From Trichoplax sp. H2 (lineage: Eukaryota; Placozoa; Uniplacotomia; Trichoplacea), in assembly GCA_003344405.1 (NCBI GenBank), contig NOWV01000021.1, forward strand, positions 682,001-746,000: 64,000 nucleotides of DNA, given 5' to 3'. A program made the translations under genes and the position numbers. Below are positions 39,210 to 55,655 of this stretch, piece after piece (within the stretch, counting starts at the first letter, position 1; each line of letters opens with the position of its first letter). Under the pieces are notes generated by a model. It saw only the letters and a list, made by a program, of their open reading frames with translations, was not told the origin of the DNA and did no database searches.

Positions 39210-42200
39210 TCATACGACTATGTAATTCATAATTTTTTTACCATGATATATGTATTCTGTTAATAGCTGAGGTACTTGCTCATTGTTGTCGCATATGCCT
39301 TCCATAACTAAGTCATTGTGGGGTAAAGAAGAACTCATCACATTAACATACGTAGGTTCATTGTTGAGGAGATTAATTCGATTTTAAAAAACACAAACCC
39401 GAAAAATCAATCAAAGACATAGCAAGACAAAATGTCTTAACATACTAGCAAGAATCTTTAGTATTGATGAAAGAGGCAATATCTTTCCATCTTCTGGCTC
39501 ACAATACGGGATGGTTAGAGTTAAAAACTGTAGGCGCATAGGAACAATACATGTGATTTATTAAAGGGGAATTTATTTTTTTTCCATTTTAGAACAATAA
39601 ATGATAAATCATTTTTAAAAATAATACTTTACCACATTAGATTTATCACTGGATGTCTTGGTCGATTTTTTCTTGCTATTTCGAGTAAATTCACGTCTAT
39701 CTTCTAATTGTCTTAGCATAGCAATAAAACGTTGCCGTACCAATATTTGATTGGTGTATTCTTCACGTAACCTTAATTGGTCAATTAGTTCACTAGAGAT
39801 TGCTTCATTATATTCGGTATATTCTTCCTTTATTTGAAGTAATTCATTCATTTGGCAATTGGATAGAGCTAAGGCTGAGAAAAATAAAAGCGCACAATAT
39901 TAAAGAGTTGTAAAAGTTAAATGACTATTCAAGTATTCAGATTTTGCACATGAATATTAATATACATGTAGGACATGTAGTGTTTAATTAATGTGTCTTT
40001 TCCTTAATATCATACCCATATTCTTATCATCTCCCTGGAAAAAATCTAATAAGCTATAATCATCCTTCGTGGATTCATCAGCAGAAATAGATTCGGTCGA
40101 GTCATCTTCATCATGTCTACCATCGTCCTCAGATATCATTAGATGATACATACCAAAGATATCGCAGGTGTAATTTCTTATCGGACTTGAATTTGACCTA
40201 GTTGCTTTTAATATCTTTCCAATAAAGACAACAACACGTTCATTATCGAGTGTATATTCATAGAATAAGAAACTGTGAATCAGTAGATATTATCATTTTC
40301 TTTCGCACTACTTTACATCGTCGCTATTTAAATACTATGAGAAATTCCACCCCGAAAATTTTATATATATTTTGATTATGGTTTAGACACCTATGCAATG
40401 CTAGAACCGAGTAATAACTAATTGCATGATCTAATTTATAATCATCTATTGCGTAAGTTGCGAATTTTTAATTTACAGCCGATCCAGCGCAGAGTGTACT
40501 GTATGTTGCTTTAATTTCTGAAGCAGTGCTAAATAGTATTATAAGATCATTAAGCATCCTTGATATCGAGTAAAAAGCTATAAGAGCAAATATATGAGTA
40601 TGAGTATGATTTACAGTATGTCTATAGTTTATCATTCTTTATTTCTGGATTGTAGAGATTTCCATAGCTACAGTAATTTAGCCTAATACCTAAGTAATCT
40701 ATAAAATCCGTAATTGTAAGAGTACATGAGATTTTAATCAGTCACTGCCAAAAACATCCTTTACCTTATCCATGTCTATGTCTAGTGTGGATAATGTGAT
40801 CATGCATGCTCTTGAATTTGGCCAGTTAAGTGGTTGATCGTAGTTGCGTAATCTTGTCTGCAATGAGTTCCACAGTCTACAATATTGATAAATTTATACT
40901 ATTTCATCAGCGCATAGGGATTCATTGAAAAGTAATATTTACGTTATCTTCGCCTAAAACCTAAGTAAACGATATCTAAAATGTATATCAATTTCATAAA
41001 TTAGCACAACAATTTCTCTTCTATTGTATAGTCAGTGATGCTATAATATCGAGAATGAATTTATTTTCAATAAAAGCAATGAAAGAGCAATATGATGTAG
41101 AATGTAGACCTTCATCTACTTCTAATACAAGATGACTGAAACAGCAGAAGGAATGTTGATATAGGTATTCTAATGGAGATTTGCTGTAAGATAATTTAAA
41201 GAGAATAGGGTGTAGTATGAAGTGATCGGTATAGAAGATCGTTAAAAATTTGGCTTAGGTAGATTTAATATAACGTATTTTTGGTCTTTAAATTTTACAA
41301 CGCATGTAGTTTTAGAAGTTGTTCTAATGTACCAGAATTTGCAAATTACAATTAATGATCTCAGATGTCTGGGTGATAGTTTGTTACTATGATGATGATA
41401 TAGTACAGTACTTTCCTTCGTATCATACAGTTATACTGGTTACTCAAAAAATATTTAGCAATTACTATTAATAATTATAATGACCTCTGTAGTGCCGTAC
41501 AGATACTATATCAATATTAATCATAAAAATTTCAGAGTATTGTGTTTAGAGATATGGTACAGCACTAAATTTTAACTCAAAAATCATGATTGTAAGGTAG
41601 GTTTTATTACCGGTCGTAATCAAATGTCCATCTAACCCATATCGAAGGGATATCAAGACTATTCAATTAAAATGATGAAAGCACGATCATTATCAGCTAG
41701 GAGAAAGGAGTTTACATTTTCATTTGAGCACAGGCTGACGAAGTGCAGTGTTCAAACCATGACGATTTGTACAATTCGTATGTTTTTATGGCTAGTTTAC
41801 GATTTCGTCCAAATTATCATGATTATTGATCGATCTAACTAAGTAAGCATCATTTTGATGATCTCTCACCTAGCCTAGCATGCAGGCATTTACTGGTGGT
41901 AGTACTGCATACCTTCATAAAGTGTAGTTGCCCATGAATACTGTATGCACATTCATACGCGTATATGAAACGATGAATATGATTATTCGGCAATGCCGCT
42001 ATCATTGCATATTGAAAACACGTACGTATATCACAGATATAACCATCAAGACAGTATAACAACAACGTTGATAACGACTTTCGTTGTGATTTTAATCATT
42101 TTCCGTTGTGTAAAAAATGACTCATAGTGGAATTACTTCTAAAATGGCTATTCAACTAAGGGGCAAAGTATTGATCGATTTTAATCTTTCTAATTAGTAC

Positions 42201-42556
42201 ATTCATTAATTAATAACAACATGATGACATACTGTACTATACCTATCCTTGCTGATGATATCTGATTCATAGGTTAATAAGCGTAATGGGTCTGCTAAGT
42301 AAATATCTTCCAGTTGAATTTTATTATAACACATGGAAATAGCGTCTTGAATAGACTGAAATGATTGTGTAAGATGACAACAGGTGAATTCCAATGCCAT
42401 TCCACGTATTTGATGATCGATATCAGCTACTGTAGTTGGCGGAGCTAATTCATCATTCGTATCCTTTACAAAATTACAATCGCCTTCTATCCATTGGATA
42501 TCGTCGAAAAAATGATCGTCTTCATTTTCTGCATTGGGTGATTTCGAGGAATCCAT
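39210..42556 (-). CDS. FEZ/UNC-76-like coiled-coil protein
   Basis: Seven minus-strand exons (42556-42243, 40876-40746, 40528-40477, 40272-40016, 39874-39633, 39527-39446, 39307-39210) join in phase to 391 residues; human FEZ1 has 392. The C-terminal half fits the FEZ family: a coiled coil (SSELIDQLRLREEYTNQILV then RQRFIAML) aligning without gaps to EELVQQL...FITVL, then LTIPYCEPE (cf. LNTVIPYEKK), LSSILKILAIM and DNNEQVPQLLTEYI (cf. EDNEKVPTLLTDYI). FEZ proteins are kinesin-1 adaptors for axonal and vesicle transport. The N-terminal half (DPLRLL, RNYDQPLNWPNSRACMITL, FLFYEYTLDNERVVVFIGKI) looks folded and does not match the acidic, disordered FEZ N-terminus. Family membership is therefore tentative. 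The donor after exon 2 (A|GTGACT) is suboptimal. An in-frame upstream start could exist across the gap at 42596. Confidence 0.6.
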
Positions 42557-42586
42557 ACCTTGAGTAGCCACAGTAGAGTGAATGGC

Positions 42587-42629
42587 GGGGGGGGGNNNNN
42601 NNNNNNNNNNNNNNNGGGGGGGGGGGGGG
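42587..42629. other. poly-G tract interrupted by 20-N gap
   Basis: Runs of G flank N at 42596-42615. The gap is evidently a homopolymer sequencing or assembly failure. On the minus strand this is poly-C just 5' of the FEZ-like start codon, probably 5' UTR or promoter. A Pro-coding frame continues through it only by chance of gap length. Confidence 0.95.
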
Positions 42630-44450
42630 AAGGAGGGAGCTATAGGATTCGCTATATCAAATCTACAATATCTTCGATGGCCTACAGCACCCAATTGAGG
42701 AAGCTACTGTTTGCATATTTTAAGTAATTCATATCACTGCACTATAGTGTACTGTACATTTAATCGTGTACAATGTCTGTCATGCTGTCTAGAAAACTGC
42801 GCAGGTATTCTACCATTTTGGACTCCATACGAGTTTTGACTAATACAGGAACTACTGTAGTCCAGTAGTATCTAATAGAGATAGAAGGAAACCTATGGTA
42901 GTACTATATTCGATTTTATTCTGTCTATGGGTAAAAGGCTAATGTCATGTTGAATCTATTTTGCATAATCAGACAGTATAATTTATCCATGTTAGTATAC
43001 TTAGTATTATATTGGCTTTGATTTGTATCGATAGACGTACGTGTAAAAGCATGCTTCAAAGCTGTGCAGAAACCTATGCAGGTATTCTGCCATTGACTAC
43101 GCCTGATGACTAGGGTTAACTAGTAGCATTGCGGTATTGACCTTCTGAGCTAATTCTATATACAAATTAAAACACCGAATTTATATCCAAACAACGGATA
43201 AAGTATAGGAAACATTTTTGCTGTAGTACAATACTCGTCGAATCAATTAATAGTAGATTGGCACTGTATTTTATTTGTTTGTTTACTGTATATATAGTAC
43301 AATCAGACACTCGTGTTTTGCGACTTCTTCCTTCATCACTCAGGTATTGTACCACTTCCTACGACTTTTGACCGATATATCTCGATAATATCAATATCGA
43401 GTAGTATAAAGGCTAACATCGTTTTAAATCTGCTTTATTTTACATTATTGCAAAGTGAAAAGTCCATGTTATACAGTATACCATGTATCGCGAGTGTGAG
43501 TTCGGCTAGTCAATCAATTGAAATTGAATTTAATCGAGCTAACGCTAGGGGGAGGGTGAGAATAATTCAATAAAGTTACTAATTTTAGTATGTACAGTTA
43601 GTAAGAAGGAAATGAAGCCAGGTACAGCAGTCAAACAGCTCCTGTAGATGGACCTAGTACAGTACTGACAATATATCGAATAGTCCATGATAGGTTGCAA
43701 GAATCTTCTTCAACTCGACATCGCTGAAACAGCTCTGTACGCGTATTGCATATTAGGCTGAATGTTTCAGCGACGTTTGGTTGACAATTTTTACAAGCTA
43801 GAGATGGCCTACTGTACAGTGGAAAGAGAGAAGGACGACATAGTGACCGTTCAGTGGAAAATAATGACGAGCTTCTCATTTTTCTAGCCATGCTACCACT
43901 GAAACTATACTATACTGTATACTGTAAGACCAGGGAACTTCTCCAATTTTTTTTATCCGTTAAAATGATCAGCAAAATAGTCAGCCCCTCATTTTACTAT
44001 ATTGAATGACTGTTCCTGTTTTCTCTTTCTTAGTACTGTACAGTCATGGACTACTAGAAGAAGATCTAGACCCGATCACTCTTGGGCGGACAGACATTTC
44101 TTGCCTTATTTCGTCAAAATATTTCGTTATGACTGTACTGTACTTTAGCATAGAGACGGTCGATTTGGGATAGAATGATTTTTTTTTAACTGTAAATTAA
44201 GTCATCTTGCGTTGAATCTGTTACTAAGTTCCGCTTGGAAACAGTTACATAGGATCGTCGATGTTATTGAAATTAGTACCAATGACTTCGAAAATAGACA
44301 GGGAAGATCCACGCTAAATAATGTTGCCATTTATCGATATTTACAGCCTCATTGGGTAAGGAAAGTCTGTCCGTCTGAGCGAACGATCAGTTCAGGTCTT
44401 CTTCCAGGGTACAGTAACTCGCCACAAAGGTCAGAATTCGCAACAATACA
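42630..44450. other. divergent intergenic region, FEZ-like to MCM5
   Basis: No gene recognised. It contains scattered GTACAGTAC-type palindromes (about 43620-43680, 43910-43925, 44035-44045 and 44130) and several chance open frames on both strands. Confidence 0.5.
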
Positions 44451-44452
44451 TA

Positions 44453-44520
44453 TTCGCGCCAAATTGAACATCATGTGATCAAATCTCATCAATCAGGACA
44501 TTTCGCGCCAAGTTAGCGCG
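44453..44520. promoter_or_regulatory. cluster of E2F/DP-type sites upstream of MCM5
   Basis: TTCGCGCC lies at 44453-44460 and TTTCGCGCC at 44501-44509 (the E2F consensus is TTTSSCGC). A third GC-core element, TTAGCGCGA, follows immediately. CG-rich 8-mers are rare in this AT-rich window, so clustering here is notable. They sit 430-490 bp before the MCM5 ATG. An apparent acceptor (TTTTTACAG at about 44905-44913) suggests a spliced 5' UTR, which would put these sites near the true transcription start. MCM genes are classic E2F targets. Confidence 0.6.
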
Positions 44521-44942
44521 ATTGTGCAGGCTTTTTTTCAAACTATGATGGCTAGCACCACCATAGGTGATATAGATTCGTTTAAAGTTGACTATTGAAC
44601 GTGTAGTTAAGGTCATTTTAAAGTCATGAATTAACATCTCAAAAGGATTGCATTCTACTCCGATCGAAGTAAAGGTGTTATTGAAACGTGATTTTGCTAC
44701 TAGGTAGTCTTGCAAAAGGAGTTTCAAATCGAGATTTCATCATCGGTGATTTTATACAACGTCAATTGTGGAAAGGTGCTTACGTGAGGTATAACTAACA
44801 GCTGCTATCAAAGCATTGGCAATTACATTATTGAAGAGTAGACGAAAAGTAAGATTGCAATCAATAATTCATAGTTTAGCTACCTGGCTGACGTAACAAG
44901 TGTCTTTTTACAGGTTAAACGTTTCTTGATCGATACAGTAGC

Positions 44943-49843
<4,901 letters not shown>

Positions 49844-50868
49844 CCTTACCACTTTTTACGTGATACTCAGAACTAGTATTAATGTAAGGAGTTGATGCAG
49901 TCGTATATATAAAAGCTACTGTAGAAGTACGGTAGTATAACTTCGATCAGAGGCCATGTTCGTTTATTTCATTTATATGAGTGTAAGGAATTAATGTATT
50001 ATTAGCAATGAACAGACGCCAAACCTGGTTTACCTTTGATGGTCATACGCTAGTAATGTAAACCGTAAATTGCATGTTATCGTAACCTCAACAATACTAT
50101 CTAAGACAATGTTATTCATTTTCTTTTATTGCGATTTTACTTTCCGTATATTTGGTAATTAAAATATGTGAAAAATGGTAATTGTATTCAGCGGTTTGAT
50201 CATAACAAATAATTTTAGTATTACCAACTGTGAAAAATTTAAAGAATTTTTTATCAACGTTATAAAAATACTGTACACACCAATTACTCGACACAGTGTG
50301 AAAGTATTAACGTTTTTTCATTGTTGTAATGGAGCCATTATTCAAGTTAAATGCATATAGGATTCAAATAAAGTTTCTTATCTTACTGACTTAATCATCT
50401 GACTTGACGCATTGAGCTAAATACCAAATTAATTTTACGTTGAGCACTAATTTAATATAATAATATTTATATTATAATAATTAACCAAAGAATATTTTTG
50501 AATGATGAAATACATGAATCATCAGTAGCCAGAGCTAAAATTTTCGGCTTCTGTGAACACGAAATCCATGGGCTAAGTGAGTTACATATTGCAAAACTAG
50601 CACATTTATTAAGATGACTCATATTGCCGCTTCAATTGATGATATTTTAACCTAATTTTACGTTACATGAAAGTCAAATCAACTCCTTTTGCTCGATATG
50701 GAACAAAATATAAAACTGATCGAGAATGAGCTATAAATAGCTTGCGTAAATAATTTTAATTAATTAATATCCAAGTTTAAAGTCTTGTCGAATTGACAGC
50801 TGTAAAGAAAAATATTCAGAAAGTGAGTCAAAATTACTAATTATCAGATAACCTTCGCCGTGTAGAAA
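49844..50868. other. convergent intergenic region
   Basis: The spacer between the 3' ends of MCM5 (+) and the Ena/VASP gene (-) contains no gene that I recognise. Confidence 0.55.
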
Positions 50869-53800
50869 CTACGAAGTCTCACCTTGCAGTACTTCTGCTT
50901 TCGCATTATCAATATATCTTCCAACAGCATCCATAATATCTTCTTTCATTTTATCAAAAATTGCTTCAACCGCACTGGCAGATAGATTTGACGGGGCAGC
51001 TGATTGCCTATATAAGTAAGTCTGTATTAGATTTCGAAGCTGTTAGAAGTAGCGATGGTCATTAATTATACGCATTATGTCCATACTGATTAAGATTAGT
51101 GGGTTGGACTGCAGAAGTATTATTCATTACAGGTCCGTTCTTCGGCACTAAAGAATTGAATTTCAAATTATCATTTTCCTTTTAGAATTGCAATAGTTGT
51201 AGATATAGTAAGAGAGATAACTGAATTACCAGAAGAAGAATTTGACTTAGATTGAGAAACAGTAACAGTTTTTTCCGGTTCCTAAATACAATTGATTTAA
51301 TAAAAGACTGAAATATTCGTATATTTTTACAAGTTTAAAAGTCAAATGTATATGTATAAAAATAAAAAGCGAAAGTTTAATTGTAAAATCACTTTCAGCT
51401 AACCTCGGATTTATTGCTACTTGCGAATCTATAAATTATCAATATAAAAGAAATGAATTATTCAATGATCCTATAATTATAGAATATGGACAGTTTTGAT
51501 TGCCTGAATTGCATACCGTTCAGCCAATTTCCTATGCATTTCTGACATAATAGAACCTCCACCACTACCACTACTTGTCGCAGGAGCATTGTTTTGTTTT
51601 TTTTCCTTAAAATAGAATAAGAAAAGCTAAAGAAATGTGACTTTATTGTTTCGTAACAAAAAATGTAATACCTTGGTGGCTACTGATCTTAGTTTTACGG
51701 AAGACAGGCCGCTTAGTAATCCACCTTTACTAGGTAAGTTAGCGTTCGAATTAGCTGTTGGAGCAGGTGGTGGAGGTGGTGGTGGTGGTTGTGAACCACC
51801 AGTAGGTGGGGCCACACTTCGTAGAGAGTGACTACCAGCCATTAAGGACGTAGGTGTTGGCGCCGGTGGAGGTGGAGGAGGCCCTGAAGTAGTTATCGAT
51901 GTAGGCATTGGAGTTGGAGCTGGTGGTGGAGCGGGTGCTGGTGGTGGAGCTGGTGCTGGCGGTGGAGCAGGCGCTGCTGGTGGAGCGGGCGCTGGTGGTG
52001 GAGCGGGCGCTGGTGGTGGAGCGGCTGCTACTGGCGTAGGCATAACCTTCGACACATTTGAAGTTGGTGCTGATATAACCTGATGACTATTACTAACGTT
52101 TCCAACATTCACGCTTCGCGGTGCATCAAATGCAGCATGTTTTTGATCAAGACCAGGAGTTGACGGAGCTGATCCTCCAATTATAGTAGAAGAAGGCCGA
52201 TTCATGTTGGAAAGGGGTGGACGTGATGGCTCGCCTGTGTATCAAAGTACCGAAAAAATTATCAAGACAGTAAGTACTCCTCTATGAACAAAGTATATAT
52301 ATATACACTGACTAATGGTTACATAAAATGGATTAGCATTATTGAATTTCTAATTTTTGTCTGATACAACGTAACAACTTACCTGAATTTTCAGTAAGGC
52401 CAACCGGTGGTCGAAAACTCTGAAAAATAAAATTACACAACTTACTTTTAATTCGTATCTCGATTACCTAATCATAACAGATATTGGTAACAACCCTCAT
52501 CTGAAAAATTTTCTAATTGATAGCAAGTGTTGTATCTTTAAAAGCCAAATTACACGTGACAATATTCAGCGCAGGTTACTTAACAGATCGTTATTAATTT
52601 TAGTGTAAAGTACCGTGTATAATTGGGGTTACTCATTTATATCAATAAATCTTTACAATATCTCAGCGTGTTTATTGTCTATCAAAGTACTTGTATTGCA
52701 TACAAGTTGATATAACAGCATCAATCGATATCATTTCTATCTCAAATTAGCATACCCTTGGTAAAGTTTGATTTTTCTTGTTAACTCCCATAGCGATCGA
52801 TGATTGTGCCGCTAATATGAAATGAAATGATTAGTTAAATTGAATCAAGTTATACAGTATAGCCAATTGGTGATATTTACGTATCTACCAGTAATACTAT
52901 AATCATTGATGACGTATGAAATCAGTAACAGTAGCAAAGGACGAAAAGCGTAAATTAAGACGAATTTGACAATATAGTCTTATTACATCATTGAATAAAT
53001 GCATCAGCAGAATTTCAATTAAATAATAAATGTATCTTTAGTTAAAGCCGTCAATCTTAGCCTAAATAGGAGCTAATATAAATTTGATTGATGCACACAC
53101 GTATAATATCATGATACCATCCAAGTGCAAAGAGTAAAAGAGCAATAGGTAAACTAATTACTGAATTATCTTGGTTGATTATGAAATTGTTAAAAAGGAA
53201 TAGTGGTGCCATTGACAATTCAATTGCGAATATTAACTGTCTCTACTAGAGATGAGTATACGTGCCTTGAAGCAGAACTAGTGTACGAAAATAAAATTAA
53301 CTCAACGTGTATGTTATTCAAGGTATCAACACTAGCTATGTCAACGGTTCAAAATTCTATGTGATAGAATGTAGGTGAAACCTCTCTCGTATACAGGCAC
53401 AAAATAATAGAAGTTTGATGCATATCAAAAGTATATACTATTGATAAATTTTTAAATAATTCACTTGTTGGACTCAGTCCTCAATTAAGTAACTACAGTT
53501 AATACTTGAAATACAAAAGAATCCTTCATATTGAAATGAGTATCAAATACTGTATAACACATATAAAAGACGAAAGGTTTCCATCTACTGTACTGTACAT
53601 ATTTACGATGCTAAGCTAATAATAACTATATAATCATGAATGACATGATGTCAATGGTCCATAATAGTAAGCAACTAGCATTAACTGAAAAAATAAAGAT
53701 ATTCTTACCAGCAACTAAACCGTCTAATGCTTCCTTGATGACCTGATAGAATTTATTAGCTTCGTCCTGACTGGCAAAATTAAAACCGAAAAATTGACGT

Positions 53801-54476
53801 TGATCACGCCATTGATGGAACGAAGCTGCCGCTTGAGTATATTTAAGCTTATGATGTAAGCAAGCATTGATTGTTACCTAAGAATCAGCAGCAATTAATG
53901 AGTAAATTAATATTGTAATTTACCCTATTGATCAAGTATACATTATAGGCTGTAGTAAATACTGTATAAATCACTTTGCTATCACAATATAATGGAAAAT
54001 TTCAATGCCATCGATAGTACAGGGATAATCTAACTATAAATTTTTAAAAAATTTTATTCGTAGCTGATTATAATGCCAATTATAATTAATTAGGAATACT
54101 ACTTATCAAAATACTTGCATTGTAATAAGGCTGAATGTAAGATTTGCTCCCTAGATTTACTATAATATCAACTAATAACCTTTCTATTCTACTTTTAAAA
54201 ATAACGTACACATTATACTACTTCTACAAGCTCAAGTAAAAGGTGAGGAGATACTATGTTAGACAAAGATTATTGTTTTATCTTAAGTTGAAAGATCATA
54301 CTCCTGAATCGTTCTGTCTTCTACCCACGACACGATACATGTTTGTTTGCGCATTATGTAAAACGTATAATTTTGATACTCCATCTTTACCATCGACAGG
54401 AACCCAAGTCTTTTGAGAATAATCGTAGGACATTACAACGGCTTGCGCCTTATATAGAGATTGTTCGCCGTGAGCG
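50869..54476 (-). CDS. Ena/VASP family actin regulator (first codons not located)
   Basis: Ten minus-strand exons join in phase to 459 residues: 54476-54302, 53877-53709, 52811-52756, 52419-52383, 52234-51672, 51605-51517, 51428-51404, 51281-51230, 51147-51072, 51007-50869. Ena/VASP tetramers promote actin filament elongation at leading edges and adhesions. The first two exons are the EVH1 domain (KTWVPVDG, MYRVVGRR, FHQWRDQRQFFGFNF), which binds FPPPP-type ligands. The centre is Pro-rich, with an Ala-Pro array of APAPPP units and two runs of six and eight Pro that should bind profilin. The EVH2 region follows: a G-actin-binding-like GLLSGLSSVKLRSV, an IMSEMHRKLAER block, and a C-terminal coiled coil (SASAVEAIFDKMKEDIMDAV) for tetramerisation. 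The initiating exon, expected to be tiny as in vertebrates, must lie to the right of 54476. Confidence 0.9.
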
Positions 54477-55257
54477 CTAGAAAGACATACAAGTACATAC
54501 GTAGTGGATCAGTTATTGATGAGGAAGAAATTTTTATAATCATCCAATTTTTCAGTGTCATCGTATGATTATACAGAAATGCTATTACAAAATAGGATAA
54601 AAAATTCGGGAAAGCAACAAGGATCAGATACAAAATATAGCAATATTATGATATATCATCATCATAAAGCTCCCATTTTTATGACTTTTGCAAACATTAG
54701 CATAAGTCATACTGTAAACACTATACGGGACTCCATCATTTCTTTAGAATAATAAACAAATGCCTTATTTAATCCACGTAAGGTATAAAAATGTAGGATC
54801 GATTCTTGACTAGTCTATAACTTTATTAGCTGCATATTACATTACGATTCCATTAGAATTTCAGAACAATTATAACAGTCGAGATTGTAGCAACAATAGA
54901 GATTAGCAAGATGATGCCTTAATATCGCGTTATTGTTCTGCCATCTGGTTAATAACAGCGATGAGTTTATACGCGTCCACTCTGGTAATACCGTAATTCA
55001 TCTATTGAAATAATAGCAGAAGGGTATCGTTATCAGCTAAATCCAAAAGGTTGATCGCTGTTGTAAACTTTTTAAAATGTCTTCTCTTGGCAACGAATGA
55101 TTTCTTGTAGATTAAAGTGGCGGCTATACGACAGTTTAAAATTGAATTTTTATATTTGTGCACTATATGGACGTTGGATATGTAAATTATAATTATAGTA
55201 GCTAGCTTTGGTACTTTACTGATCGTACGTGCCAAGGTAAATGTACTTTCCAGTAGA
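54477..55257. other. 5' flank of Ena/VASP gene
   Basis: It should contain the short first exon of the Ena/VASP gene, which I could not pick out. Open frames at 54433-54752 and 55002-55235 look like chance. Confidence 0.4.
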
Positions 55258-55655
55258 CTATGAAAAGTTATTTAGTGTGTAGTCCATTAAAAGTCGATTG
55301 TTATTGAGCTTGAAAGCCGCGGGTATATCATTTACTACAAAACAAACTTCCTGACAATAGAGTTTATCGTATTGATCAAAGGAAAAAGTAATCTTGAGAT
55401 TTACCCAAGTTGTGTCGTCTTGGAGATACGTGGATAACGCTAGCTTAAAGCTATTTCCATTGCAAATGGTACCGCCAAGGTAGAGAATGCTACCATTGTG
55501 TACAGTAGACGTATTTTGGAAGGTTTCTATGCAGGTTTAACTGGATGCTTTGATACATGACTCAACAAGTTCAATCAGTAATGCACGTTGCCTTATTTCG
55601 AACTCGAGGGAATCGATAAATGAATTAATTAATTTGCGATCTGAATGAACTCAAA
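55258..55655 (-). pseudogene. broken minus-strand ORF, unknown protein
   Basis: Read leftward from about 55655 (minus strand), one frame stays protein-like for about 130 codons, broken once by an in-frame TAA at 55537-55539 and ending at TAG 55258-55260. Before the break it looks helical (INSFIDSLEFEIRQRALLIE then LVESCIKAS). After it, it looks strand-rich (GSILYLGGTICNGNSFKLAL, then TWVNLKITFSFDQYDKL and CFVVNDIPAAFKL). The frame does not change across the stop, which argues for decay rather than an intron. A weakly similar, more degraded segment (FWANIEITIKL) lies near 56590-56640 on the same strand. I do not recognise the family. Confidence 0.3.

Noticed and set aside
44212-44727. Adjacent open frames on both strands upstream of MCM5.
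   Set aside because: They overlap the E2F-site region and show no family resemblance; probably promoter DNA.
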